Assembly (NCBI GenBank): GCA_019614645.1
Contig: JABWDB010000003.1
Span: 18,251,001-18,315,000 of the forward strand
From: Stratiolaelaps scimitus
Taxonomy: Eukaryota; Arthropoda; Arachnida; Mesostigmata; Laelapidae
Reading direction: 5' to 3'
DNA length: 64,000 nucleotides
A program made the translations under genes and the position numbers. The notes under the pieces were generated by a model, which ran no database searches, had not been told where the DNA came from, and saw only the letters and a program-made list of their open reading frames with translations. Shown here in pieces: positions 46,610 to 58,977 of the stretch. Numbering within the stretch: the first letter of the stretch is position 1; each line of letters opens with the position of its first letter.

Positions 46610-48922
46610 ACAAGTATTCACTAATTATTAGGCTGTCCCCTTCAAACTGTCGCCTCTTTAAATGCCAATCACTTTTGAACTAAATGAGTTAGAATAAAGA
46701 TATTTTGGTATGAGTTAGAGGCGTATAAGTCTTCAAATTAGATGTCGAACACTCCACACGCATTTTCATCTGCTCAGCACTCAGTATATGGGGAACCCAT
46801 TTTGCATTGATTTTCTTCATCTTCAGTACATTGGTGACAATTTTATGACATGTCACCCGAGGAATCCCAGCTTCAGCCGACAAAGACCTTATGGACCAAG
46901 CTCTAGTTTGCTCAAAAGCTGCCTTGATTCTGTCAATCCGTTCGTCCCTCGTTGCACCTGATTTGTGGTCCCCGCCTCGGTGGTCATCGGTGTCCATATC
47001 TCCACTGTTAAATCGCTTGCACCAACTTTGCACCGTTCGCAGGCATAAGGCAGACCTGCCGTACGCGTTCACTAATTGTCGATGGATTTCAGCTGGAGGG
47101 TGTTTTTGGAGAAACAAAAACTTGATGTTTTCCCGTTGATTTTTGGGGAAAATGTTTTGCTGCAGTGTCCATCTTTCTGATCGTATCGAAACCACTTAGT
47201 GTTCGAAAGGAAGCCACGTTCCTGCCGCGTGCCCACTCCAAAAATTAACGCATTGTATCGCTTAGTTCGGATTGTGCGCCATTCGAAAGGCGCGACAGTT
47301 TGAAGGGGACAGCCTAATAATAATAAGACATGCATATATATATATATATATGCATGTCTTATTATTAATTAGCGAATACTTTATATATATATATATATAT
47401 ATATATAAAGTATTCACTAATTAATAATAAGACATGCATTGACTAAAATTTGGTGTATATTTTTGGCGATAGCATTTCACATTGGCACAGAATCGATTTT
47501 CGTATAGTTTTCGTTAAGAATTCACGGTACCGTGGCGACGATATGATCCACTTGGCGCTGTGCATGCTTGTATTTATGACGAGCGGCCTTCTGCTGAGCC
47601 AGGAGGTCCTCGGTATGCCTGTGAAACGTCGACTCAGCATCGGAGCATCTCTGGAAATCAACGAATATCAACATCAAACGGTGTCATTGTGCTATCCACG
47701 ACATCATCGAGACCTGTATGAAAACCATAACGAGACATATCTATATATGCCGTATCTGTATTATGTATATAGCTTCACAGCATCTCCCCATCAGCAATTC
47801 AGACTGACCAATTAGGGGTTGTCTACACAAAATAAGCTCAACTGTGAACAAAAAGTCGGCCAACAATATCAGCCTATTGCAAACTGTCTCGTCTTATCGA
47901 AATATGATTTTCATGTAACACGTTTCGCTCTCATACCCATCACGTGTAAACGGCTTCGAAAGATGTAAAATGTACCTCCTCGTATCGGCCAACGCTTCGT
48001 TCCCTGAATTGGAACTCTTGCGCGAGTTCTCCTATCGCAAGCTGGAATGTTTCTCTAAGGACACGAACATCCTCACCGGTCGCAGCCGACTCTCCGCCGA
48101 GAGCCTGACGTGCCAGACGCTCCACAAAGCTATCGACGTCAAAATCCTCCTGAAGACAAATCGAACGAATGAAATCAATGATGGTAACTCACTGTGGTAC
48201 AGCATCATGCCACGTACGTAACAGTACGCTCTGCAGCGGACTCACTTCATAATCGCGTCATCATCGCAATTATGTAAACCGGGCGTCAAATCAAGGTAAG
48301 CGCCACTATATATATATATATATATATATAATAGTGACATTGTTTTGTGAAGATAATTCTAGACTTTCTCTGTGTATTTATTTATTAAGTAAAGACAAAT
48401 AAAGCAAGGTCGAAAGCCATTAAATATGTCACGACTAAACAACTCTCACTCTTCATACATTGCTCCGCCTTCGCATATATGTGTATAATGTTTACAAATT
48501 TGTATGCACCATTGCTCTGACATTACAGCTAAAAGTTCGAAAAAATTATTCGCAGGTAAATAGAATATAAGCATTCCTTTCAATGTCACCCCTGGGGCAT
48601 CATTGTGGGATGGGGTGCAATGTATACCAATCCAATTATACATGCATCGGTGTATAATCTCTTTTTAACCTTTCCTTCGATTACATCGTACTATTTATAC
48701 TGTCCAATTTCCATGCCACTATTTATTTGTCATACTGATTGCTACCGGTGAATCTCATCCGAAAGACCGCGCAATGTTTCCGCCAGAAGCGTAGTTAATA
48801 CACTCACTCAGTAGGAACAACTCTAAGTGCACTGACCGTTCTATAGCTTCGTAGATTATTATTTACATATGAAAAATAAGAAGTGTATCAATAACCTTCG
48901 GCTGGTCGAGTTTGCAAAACAT
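43378..48922 (-). CDS. Sec10: Exocyst complex component 5 (Sec10)
   Basis: This subunit of the octameric exocyst tethers secretory vesicles to the plasma membrane before fusion. Exons in transcript order are 48922-48896 (tentative), 48149-47976, 47650-47531, 46469-46215, 45759-45544, 45220-44928, 44736-44517 and 44238-43378. They total about 721 aa, against about 708 in human EXOC5. Conserved marks include SFVERL near the start, a coiled-coil exon (residues 68-107, ending HIVAT), LGDMLEA, the SAQRHGD region, a DYGGETF stretch, and FDTLYKLCNLLIVPAENL near the end. All internal junctions have matching phases. The first exon gives a 9-residue start and a 21-residue lead-in as in the human protein, but its GTTATT donor is weak. 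A mariner derivative sits in the third intron. Confidence 0.9.
46628..47317 (-). mobile_element. Non-autonomous mariner derivative, 690 bp
   Basis: Perfect 26-bp terminal inverted repeats (starting TTAGGCTGTCCCCTTCAAAC) lie at 46628-46653 and 47292-47317. They are flanked by TA target duplications at 46626-46627 and 47318-47319. The interior encodes only the start of a mariner transposase. The element lies in the third intron of Sec10, in the same orientation as that gene, inside a 32-bp repeat unit whose intact sister copy is at 47408-47439. Confidence 0.92.
46689..47195 (-). CDS. Truncated mariner transposase, DNA-binding part only
   Basis: The open frame of 168 aa carries the paired-like N-terminal domain of Tc1/mariner transposases. 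The first helix-turn-helix is at about residues 20-72 with YGRSALCLRTVQSWCKRF, then DHRGG. A second helical region at about 98-125 contains GIPRVTCHKI and leads to WVPH at 133-136. After about residue 148 the sequence no longer matches the family and stops at 168. The whole DDD catalytic domain is missing, so it cannot cut DNA. A product could still bind the terminal repeats and act as a repressor, which is an inference. The terminal repeats remain intact, so a full-length relative could move it. Confidence 0.85.
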   Translation of the reverse strand: MVSIRSERWTLQQNIFPKNQRENIKFLFLQKHPPAEIHRQLVNAYGRSALCLRTVQSWCKRFNSGDMDTDDHRGGDHKSGATRDERIDRIKAAFEQTRAWSIRSLSAEAGIPRVTCHKIVTNVLKMKKINAKWVPHILSAEQMKMRVECSTSNLKTYTPLTHTKISLF

Positions 48923-51900
48923 TCTACTATCGGCTGTCAGTCCCATGCGGTTCAGTTACAACGCAATGAACAAGCGAGCCGATTTGTTAGGACCGTCACA
49001 GCTAAATTCATTGACGTAAAACAAACCCAATTCGACCTCTACAAGTAGCAGATGCCAGCACGGTTCACTTATTATTAAACTGTTCAAATCTCAAACACAA
49101 ATCTCAGCATTACGAACCCCATAGTGTAACATCAATGTATTCCTATATAAAACCATCATGAACACGACATCTATTACAATAGATAGGCCGAAGAGTCCTT
49201 ACGGCAGTATAGGGGAGAAATCCAACAAACTTCGTGGCTGTTCCGCCACTGCAGGTCTGTAACCCACGACAAATTGGAGCAGTTTTTGCTTGTATCAGTG
49301 TGTCCGTGTCACTAGACGTGGAGTGGCAGCAGTGAAGCGTCGATGGAGAGAACATGCTAATGACATTAATGAGCAACAGGAGGCCGGTCGACGACCAGTC
49401 GCTGTCGAGACCGCTACGGGAAAAGAAATGTTTCAACCGTTTCCCTCGATGCCGTTCGCAGGAGATAAAAACAACAGGTATGAACAACAACAATGACGAC
49501 CGGATACTCATTCGGAGAAGCAGTCTATCTGCCGCCCCAGCCCGAACCAGTTTAGAAGCTCGGTATATGTATGTGTGTGTACTGGTAAAAGACAAACTGA
49601 AAGTTGGCAACAATCAGACTCCCGGCTGGCTGTGTCATCCAACGGGGCCCGACACAGGTGACCCCCAATCCCTCTCTCGGTCTCTCTCGCTCTCAATGCA
49701 AAAACATCCGCTCAACAGAATGCCACTATTATAACAACTCTACCGGGGCCGGCAGCAGCAGCAGCAGCAGCAGCAACACACATCGACAACAATATTTGCC
49801 AGCCAACAACGGCAACACAAAAAGCAGCGGCGGCGCCGGCGGCGGCGGCCGCAGCAAAGAAACGTATTAGAAACGCCGAGAACGAGGGACGCCGAGTCTA
49901 TTCGCAGCCAGCGGCAGTGCAGCGCGTGCTGAGTGCCTTACATTACAGCAATTTACTGTTCCACGTAACTCCTTTGTCATCTGAGCCCGTGGTGGTAGTG
50001 GTCGCTGCTGTTGTGGCTGCAGCGCATGGGGCGGCGTTCTGTGAACGGGAGGCGCCCCAACTCGTTCGTGCGGAGTCACCGCTCAATTTGCTCGTTCGGG
50101 AAGGGCATCGGCATCGAATTGCAGACTCGCATCATCGTTACGTTCTTTGACATCGTTAGGTCAGAAAAAAAGCAGTGCCAACAGCAACACCGATAGTCGG
50201 AACTGGTGTTGCATAATCATAATAATAATAATAATGATGATAATAATAATAACAACAACAAGAATAATAATCGTTATCGTAACCACGATAATATTAATGA
50301 TAATGTAAGAGCGGTGATGCGCGCTTCGACAGAATCGCGTCGGTGAAATGGAAATCGCTCAGAGATAGTGTGGTTCCAAGAACAACTAATAATAATAACA
50401 AGTGAACCGAGTGAGCAGCTACCTCGAAAAAAATAGCACATAGCAGTACGAGTCTGTCAATTGCTAGAGATTCGATTTCGTTGTGGAGCTGCAGCTTCCA
50501 AAAACGAATAAAATTGTTTAAAAGTGACAATAACAAAGGGCATCGTTGTTATGTAATAGTAATTTCGTTTACAAGGCGGTGGCTATGTAAAGAAAAAAAA
50601 TGTAGCGTAATACGGTATGATTGTTTTCGCAGTGACAGGACAGCTCGATGGAGAATTAATACTTCTATATTATATGTATATATATATATATATATATAGA
50701 CTTTGTATCGTCAGGTATTGAATGCTCGGGTGTAATAGTGAAAGGCAGCAACGATCGGCTACTATTGGACCTTAAAGGCGTGATGTTTTTTTTTTACACT
50801 AAAATGGAGTCTTTGTCTCTGGTGCTGTATCCTTAAGATCTACGCTATGAAGGGATCCATAGACTATATGTATTTGAGCTCATTTATTAGGCTTCTATAT
50901 GAAACACCACATTATAGTTCTTTTATCGCATAGACCTCGAAGAGGCCGAACAAATTTAACATGAATACCAATTTACAACTAGTCATGAGTAACTGAAGAA
51001 GTTTCTATTATCTGATGCTTCTTAGTATTTCATTCGCATTTATACGTGCCCTAGGCTTTGCCTGCCAACCCGTTGCTGCCATCGTTAGCTTCAATCATAA
51101 ATGTTTGATTTGCATGAACATCTGAAGATCTGTTCCATTGATGGCCACAGTAACCCGCTCGAGAACCGGCTCGTGGGATAGCCCCCAAATAACACAGCTA
51201 CTAACAGACCGCCACTTTGGCATGTTCCACACTTAAAAAAAAACCAGTTCAATATTTCCGGTCTATATTCATCTTGTAGCATCCGAAGCAATCCTCAACC
51301 ATCGTCGGCTTCGGGCCTCACCAGGCGTTCCCAGGCATTGTATTCGTGAGCACATAGGGAGGAGCATAGCAATTCTAATGAACGATTCCTTTCGAAAGTG
51401 AAATTCAGTGAAATCTGACGAACAAACAAGCATGCGTTTGTTCACCGACATCCGAGAGACAGGTTCACCGTTACGGGAGGAGTCCGCTCCTACAGCTGTT
51501 CCAGATAACCACGTGGGGTTCTATCCCGCTCTATTCGCTCTATTGTTCATTCATAACCAGTCAAAGAAAGCGAGGAAAACGTGCGATCTAAGCAAAAACA
51601 ACGGTCGGCCTGCGAGCGCCTGCGACAACTCACTCCGGGCTTCTCTCTCTTATATATATATATATATATATTATTGTATAATATCACATCACCGCCCCTT
51701 ATGCTGTTTCAGCTCAGCTAAGATTTCAGCTGTAGTCTTCGACTGCTGGTCGGCACCACGAGCGTTATATGAATGCGTTTCGTTCGCAGTCCAGTTGTGT
51801 CGGGAGGAGCTCATTTTGTTCGTGCGTTCGTTTGTTTGTTTGTCAAGGCGAATAGCAATAGGAGCGGCAGCAGTAGCCGCTCGGCAAGATGGCACGAAGC

Positions 51901-53763
51901 CCGGGACGAAGGAGAGCCGTCGCCGGCCAGATCGCCCGCCATTCCGCCGCTAGTCAAGTTGATTTGCCAAGGTGGATGGATAGAAGGCGCCTCACCTTGT
52001 CTGGTTTTGGCTGCCTCACCCTACAAGCATCATGCTAAGAAGCTATTCTTCTGCCGTCTCATTCGGCTCCTTCCGAGAAGTTGTCAACGACACAAAAGAC
52101 GGATCCGCATCGCTGCCTTTCGCGACCCGTTTCAGAAGCGGGGACGGCGACCACAACAACAACGAAACGGGAAGGACCACCACCGTGCCTTGGTATATCT
52201 AGCCGACCTCATAAAGGAGGTTGGCTAGATAGATCAAGCCGGGCTCATATGTTTTGCATTGTAGCAGCACTGTTCTATTGGGACACCGCAGAGGGCTGGT
52301 AGTGTGCGATTTTCACATATACCTTTCTAGCCTGGACTATACACCCCCACTTCCCGACCAGCGCTAAATCTCTGGTCGGGATCTCAAGGGCTGCCAGGAC
52401 TAGTTGTGGCCGCTGGAAGGCCACAGTTTGCAATAAAGCAGGCGGAATAGAGATCAACGATAATTAAATAAGATGGCGATATTCATTGGCGGAATGCAAT
52501 CGGGGGTAAGCCAGTTCACAGATAAAAATCAATAGTGCTAAATATGTAGTCTAAAAAATTTACAAGGTAAATGGTGCTACGGCTTATGGTTTGTAGAGTT
52601 TTTCCTATATGACACATCGTCACTGTGAGTTTGTGTTTAGTTATCTTTGTCAATCAAGTGTCGGCAGTGAGAAATAACGTGGCTGATATAACCTGAGGAT
52701 AAACAAAAAATAGCAATCATTTTCACAACGTGGTGCACGCCGCGCGGGTTGAGATTAGACGTGGGTAAGAGCTTGTCCACTTAAGCAGAGAGCCGAGACG
52801 ATCTGATTCTGGCATTTCTAAATGGACAGAGAGTAGCAATGCGACTAGAAACAGACTATTGTCAATGTCATGCGAAGGCACCTAAATATCTTAAGTCAAT
52901 ACTGATGCATCCGCAGCAGTCTTACAAGCTCTGATGAGCTAACGTACTATAGAAAATTAGGCGTAATTCACAATTATCATTCCTGATCACCTCATCGATT
53001 CGCCAGTGAAGAATAGTATGATGATCATATTCATACGAATACTTCGCTTACGCTACGTGCGTAGACAAACTTCGAAGCTACAGATTATATGAGCGAGCTC
53101 TGCTCGAAAGTTTTACAACAACAATATCCAATGCATTTGGCGGATCATGCGGTGAAAATATACTCGTGACATATTTGCCGGCTCGTTTCACATGGTAATC
53201 TTTCTAAAGATTGCCACTCAATGTCTGCCCGTTGCCTTGGCCGCATGAGCAATTGCAGCCTAGCACTGTTACAGCTGGCTCCACTAACAGTGGGCTCATC
53301 AGTAACAGCTCATAATTAATTGGAATCTTTCTTAAGGTATTCGATTTAATTTTCATGCTGTCAGTTCTGGCGTGCGCGCCACATGGTCACACACATTCAT
53401 CCAGTGTAATCACATTGTCGAGTTTGATACAGCGAATTTCAGTGAACACGTGCAAGCAATATTGGAACAAAAAACAGCGGAGTGGCCTTTCAGTTCACAG
53501 ATATTCGACAATGAGATCGCCCTACGATAGGCAAATGTTCCTTGTAAAAAAACGTAGCTTTCGCTAGCATTAGTTCTCTTTGATATCGATCAAGGAAGGA
53601 CCGATACATGAACAAGGCGGGGTGGTGTGTTGGTCGGAGCAGGAGGAAATTGATCGATTCATTCCATCCTCGACGCAGTCAAATGTGTCCGGGAATGTGT
53701 CCGGCCTAAATGTCAACATCACACCAAACACTAATATGTCACAATTAGTTCATTAGGCAATTA
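48923..53763. other. Region upstream of Sec10, mostly non-coding
   Basis: There is no confident gene. It holds a (GCA)n run near 49752-49777, GGC-rich sequence near 49829-49855, an AAT/AAC triplet tract at 50217-50275, and (TA)n tracts at about 50676-50698 and 51652-51671. The GC-rich parts (49750-50160 and 51800-52000) look like 5' UTR or promoter sequence of genes whose bodies I cannot trace. Confidence 0.45.
51689..51814 (-). CDS. Weak candidate N-terminal exon
   Basis: From an ATG at 51814 (context ACAAAATGA) the minus strand reads 41 codons of polar sequence ending TTAEILAELKQHKGR and a stop. A possible donor (GGTGATG) lies just before the stop. On the opposite strand an ATG in a strong context (CAAGATGG) begins at 51891, so the two could be divergent first exons around one GC-rich promoter. 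I recognise neither product; both may be chance. Confidence 0.2.
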   Translation of the reverse strand: MSSSRHNWTANETHSYNARGADQQSKTTAEILAELKQHKGR

Positions 53764-54070
53764 GCTCTTAGCTCATCATCGGCGTTCAATATATATAAAT
53801 ATATATATGATTTCTTAACGAGAAAGTAGAGCAGACTCATCATTGGCGTTCATATATATATAGTAATCTTAATATAATAGTATAACACATACACTATGAG
53901 CTATTTAAATATAAGGAAAATAAAAAAGCAACGGCAAAAAAATATTTAATTTTCTTAAAAATATTAATTAGCCCAGACACATTATCGGCGTTCAAGATAT
54001 ATATTATATATATATATATATAAATCTTGAACGCCGATGATGAGTCTGGGCTACTTTCTCTTTAAGAAAC
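53764..54070. repeat. (TA)n-linked inverted units, second family
   Basis: A unit with core CAGACTCATCATCGGCGTTC occurs at about 53767-53787, 53831-53852 and 53973-53995 in plus orientation, and at 54024-54053 in minus orientation. The last pair forms a hairpin with 30-bp arms (53969-53998 and 54024-54053, two mismatches) around a (TA)n loop. Similarity extends into a flanking TTTCTTAA-x-GAGAAAGTAG stretch in at least two copies. Confidence 0.85.
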
Positions 54071-57000
54071 CAAGTTGCGAGTGGATTCGTTGGTGACGCT
54101 GTTCAATTCTGTGCCACGTGTAAAAATGCATTAAATCACAGATTAAATCGATGTCAGGCCGACGTTGACACCGTCGAGCAACTAAGCTCTCCGTACCCAA
54201 CTGTGTTTCTATGATATTATCCTCTAAATAGACTCTCAATAAATACATTCATTATTGCCTATTGTATCACTCGACTAAATTACTCGAGAAATGTGTTCCA
54301 AGACAATGGCGCGATCAGATGTTATTTGTTTGTTTTATGAAACGGCGTATCGACAGACAGAACGACAACGATTATTATGGCCCCATTATTCCTTCCGAGA
54401 CAGCCGATGACAAGAGCTTACATAGTTTCAACAAATGGAAGCTCCTTAGTACCAAGGCAATATGAGCCCCAATGACTTTGTGTATGTGTCTAAACCCGGA
54501 AACATCCATTTTCACCTGATAAAAACCTATCCGATGTAGAATAAGCGAACGGAGTCTGCTACCAGACGTGGAAACCTGTTGTTAACTGCTAGGTTATACT
54601 GAAGCAATGCAAGCACTGTAAATCACGAATACTCGGTACAGGCATTCTCTCTGCCTTTAAAAATACTACTTTGTAGCAGTGACACAATCGTGATTCGGCA
54701 ATTTTCCATGGCGGCTTTCGTTCATCAGTTGTGGTTGATTAAATGGCGTGAAATAAAGAAACAAGAAAATATCCCAAACAGTCAAAACGAGATAGGAACT
54801 TTTACAAAAAGCCTCTACAAAAAGATACGTATGCGTGTGCTATGCGACATATTGGACGGATAGGTGGTGACGAGATGTACCAGTTGCACGTGTCGTCTAC
54901 AGCAAAAAAACAAACCTGTCAAAGGCCCCAGAGGGGAGATTAGCTGCCGAGCGCGTAACTGCGATAGTAAAAGTCTAACTGCGAAGTGGCCTCGAAGTGA
55001 CAACGCAAAAATGACCAGACCTCGTTAGACCCATTATTCATTATTCGGCACATCCCGACTCCAAGTTACGACCTGACAGCCCTGTATTAACACATAACAT
55101 ATGGACAAACGAAGTAAACTCAATAGCAAGATCTTACAGACGAACACGCAACCCTAATGAAGAGGATTTTCGTAGCCAGATTCATAAAAAACGCCGTACG
55201 CCGTATGCAATTCCACTCGACCAAAGTCTAACGTGGAGGCGGCTATTTTGAACTGTCAGCATACGAATGGGGCAGCGATCGACGGCGATAAGCGAGCTCC
55301 ATCTCTCCTATATCTTCGTATGGAGTGGATCGCCAGTATTCATACTGTTAGACTCCTACCTGTTCTAGGTAGCCAATAAGATGTCCCATGTTGGTAGCGT
55401 TTATTTGACGTCATTCATCATTTCACCTGAAACCGAAACTGAGACCGCTAAGTATTTTGATCTTCATATCACAGCAGGCCGAAAATGCACATATATATAT
55501 ATACACTATATAGGGTTAATATAGGGCGTAGGGGGCAAGTTTCCCACGTTCCGTAGTATTCTAACTGAATTACTATTGCATGGCTATGAATAATCCCCCC
55601 TTCGAGCGATTAACGTTTTCTTACCAATGAGCGGTGGTATCGAACCCTGGTTAGTTCTGCGTGACCACGGTATTATTTTACCACACAGGAGAGAACATCA
55701 TTTATAAATCAGAAATATCCCCTAATCTGATACGTTACCTGTTGCCGGATAGCTTAGTCGATCCATTCATCACTGTGTCAGGTGGACGATAAAAATACCG
55801 CAAATCAAACAACGCATTCAATGTATTATAACAGACTGGGATATTATTCAACTTTGCTCACAGGTCCACATCACCGCGTGGTCTCTGCACAGCGCGGCTC
55901 GATTGGCGGGCTTATCACGAGTGCGAGCCATAGTGTGTTGCAGTGCGTTATGCGCACTCGCTAGGCTGAAAAAGTGCTGTCACATCAGCTTCACGTCAAT
56001 CGGCTAACAGTTTCGAAATGCGTGTTTGGGTGCACTTGAACACGGCTTCCATACGGCCCTGCCTGACCAATATGCACAGCAGCTATGCTCATGGTAGAAT
56101 ACATTGTTGGGAGAAACAATGGGTGACTTAAATTGGTGATGAGCAGCTGAAAATATATAGATGGTTAATGCGTGACACAAAGCGCACGGCCATGCTGAAT
56201 ATGTAAACAGAACAGCATAAATCGCAAAACAGATGATGACAATAATAATAATAATAATAACGACAACGATAATACGAATCGCACTTTTACAGGTGCCAGC
56301 TCTGCACGCTCGCTTGTTTTAATCGCTGACACGAACGAAGAGTTCCGTTACCAGCGTTAACGACGAGAGCAGTGGAGAGTTTGAGGGGAAGCTTGATAGG
56401 GATATCGAATTGTCTGATACGCTTTGGAGATTCAGGGGAGTCACTTATTGCTTCTCGTCCTAATCCGTATAATAACAAGGATATAGGAAATAAAACAGTT
56501 GCCAATTGAGTGACATGAGCGTGTCTCAAGCGTATCTCTCGGTAACGGTAAATTTAGGATTCTCGACACTACAATCAGTTCTAACTATTCCTCGTTGTGT
56601 TTCCGTTTTTTTGGTTATACATCGTACGAAGAATATAGTTCAAACGTTGTTCCAAGATCATTTAATTTTATGACAAGGCCTAATAAATTATATCTCCCAC
56701 TAATCTCCCTCTAATCTAGTGAAACTGTCACCCAATAATCCCAGTGTTCGCCGGACGAAGACTGTTGGCAGCTGACTGTTTGTTCTCCCAACATCAAATG
56801 CCCCCTCATGTTTATGTACGCTGCAGGTGTGCTTTCACCACCAATGATACATTCTGCAAGGTTATTACTGTAAATAAAAACGAACTAGTAAAAAAACATA
56901 CGTATGGCATGTTCCCGGCCGTTGCTCACTTTGTTCGTCCTTAGCTGTCAACAATGTTCCCGCCCCATAGTTAGCTCGCCTCATATGACTCATACAGCAT

Positions 57001-58938
57001 ATCATTATTTCCGTCAAACAAGAAGCATACTAACGGTTAACACGGCCGCGTGTGGACACCAAAGAATTATTTTCCTCAACAAAGTTTTCCCCTTTGTCAA
57101 TGGTATAGCACCTCAAATCGGAGCCCGGCCCGTGTATCTCGTTCGTTGTCCATTGACTACGATATCAATCGAACAACGCATCGAAGACACGGATACTGAA
57201 TCAGCGTGACACAGCAGCGTTACGGTTGGCTCCCGTAACGAAGAACAAATCCAAGCCGAAATGTTCCACGATTAAGGCCATGTTTTCTACCTCGTTGGCA
57301 TTGCTTTCTCGGCACCGTTTAACAGTGGTAACTCGTACGACTGAACTACGTGTGCTAGGTGATATTAGACTTCTGCGTCGGCAGACGGCACACACGCCAC
57401 GACGTTTCGTAGATCACGCACGCAAGGCTACTACACACATATAGATACATTTGAGTAACGATCGGTTTTCGACTCAACCAATAGTCACCTTCGTTTTTCA
57501 CTTATTATTGATTCGGTGAACGGGAAGTAATTAATTGTCCATAAAAATAGATTGTGCCTATCGATAATAATAATAAATAGGTTGTGTGTAGGATGGTGCA
57601 AAACGGTGAAATTCGAAGGGTCCATCTGTCAATAACGCTGTGAGTATGACGAATTGAAATATGGCCCCGATAGACTGGCAACAAAAATCGCACTTCGGGC
57701 TCTGTCGAACTATCTATGTAGGTGGGTGCGTTTTAATATCGCTACAGAGCTAACCACCTGACCGGAAGCTCAATGATTGTACTAATGAAAAATTCTAGAT
57801 CACGGCAAAACCACCAGCAAATCCAGACAAAATTCGCTGTTCATTTTTTGTAAATTTGGATGTATAATAATATTGGGTAACGTCATCGTAGATGCAAAGT
57901 GGATTAAAAAATGATAAACGAATCTGGATAGCTACTGAGGGCATAAACGCTCCGAAAGGCGTTCACAAACTGAATTCATATAATTAATTGTCAAACACAA
58001 TGAGCCCGAGGTGCCTTTACCGCTAGACGATTCAAAGGCTCACCAGAATAGAATTTGTGGAACACAAAGCTCTTTATCAGCTTTCCGTGTTGCGACATGC
58101 ACAGCATACCCTACACCTGATCTCATCATTTTTATTCATGATCATAGACACCTATGGTGAACGACGCCTTTCAGCTAGAGTCAACATGGTGGTGACGGAC
58201 GTCACACGGTGCTATAAATTTCAGGCGTCTCTCATCTCTGTGTGACCCAGTGTCACGGAGAGCTGGCCCCAGTCAGGATGACATCGTAGACACTAGATAA
58301 TAATCATAATAGTGATAACGGCTAAAACCAAAAAAACACATCCGTAAATCTTGTCGTCGCTTGTCTCGTGTGCGTGCCATTGTGTGAAATCCCGGTCGAT
58401 GGACGGTACCAACAAGGCAGCAGCTGTGACAACCGGTGCGGTTTTATCAGCGTGAACGAACGTCGGACAACCGGCGGCCGACTTCACCATATGCGTTGTT
58501 GATGATGAGAACACTTATGACTCCACGTTACGCAGTAAACTAGACTACGCCAAATACGACAGGTTAGGCACATAGATAATCTGTGCTTATGCGCAAGTCA
58601 GTCAGACGCTTGAATGGATCGCAGCAAGTACATTCAAACAGCAGCAGCAGCAATAATGTGTCATTTATAATGTCACCGAACAACAGGACAATCAGTATTA
58701 CGTGCATTTGGATGGACAGGACGCATCTCGCACACGCGCACCGAGGCACCACAAACAGCATCTTGCTCTATCATTAATCGATGATTTCAGTTTTTTCGCA
58801 CCGCGCGCAGCATACGACACCTTAGAACGAATCGTCGTCTGAGCAATAGCAGAGCTCCGTTCGCTCGGGTTCCATCGGAAAAATAAGATTGTTGCTGCGC
58901 TACTATATATATATATATATATATATGTATATGTGTGT

Positions 58939-58977
<39 letters not shown>

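Larger units (their letters stand above)
46612..47439. repeat. Alternating inverted 32-bp units separated by (TA)n
   Basis: The unit (AAGTATTCACTAATTA then ATAATAAGACATGCAT) occurs three times. Copy 1 is split by the mariner (46612-46627 plus 47320-47335). Copy 2 is inverted with one change (47350-47381). Copy 3 is direct and intact (47408-47439). TA tracts lie between the copies at about 47335-47350 and 47381-47407, so neighbouring copies face each other across TA runs. Confidence 0.9.

Noticed and set aside
47450..47815. Plus-strand frame with signal peptide and KRR site, looking like a neuropeptide precursor
   Set aside because: It lies antisense to a phase-perfect Sec10 exon (47531-47650) that fills a known gap, and its sequence after the KRR site matches no hormone family.
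55620..55700. tRNA-like stretch on minus with a GGTTCGATACC B box and partial Val-like anticodon arm
   Set aside because: The T-stem does not pair and the A box is poor; at most a decayed SINE or tRNA pseudogene.
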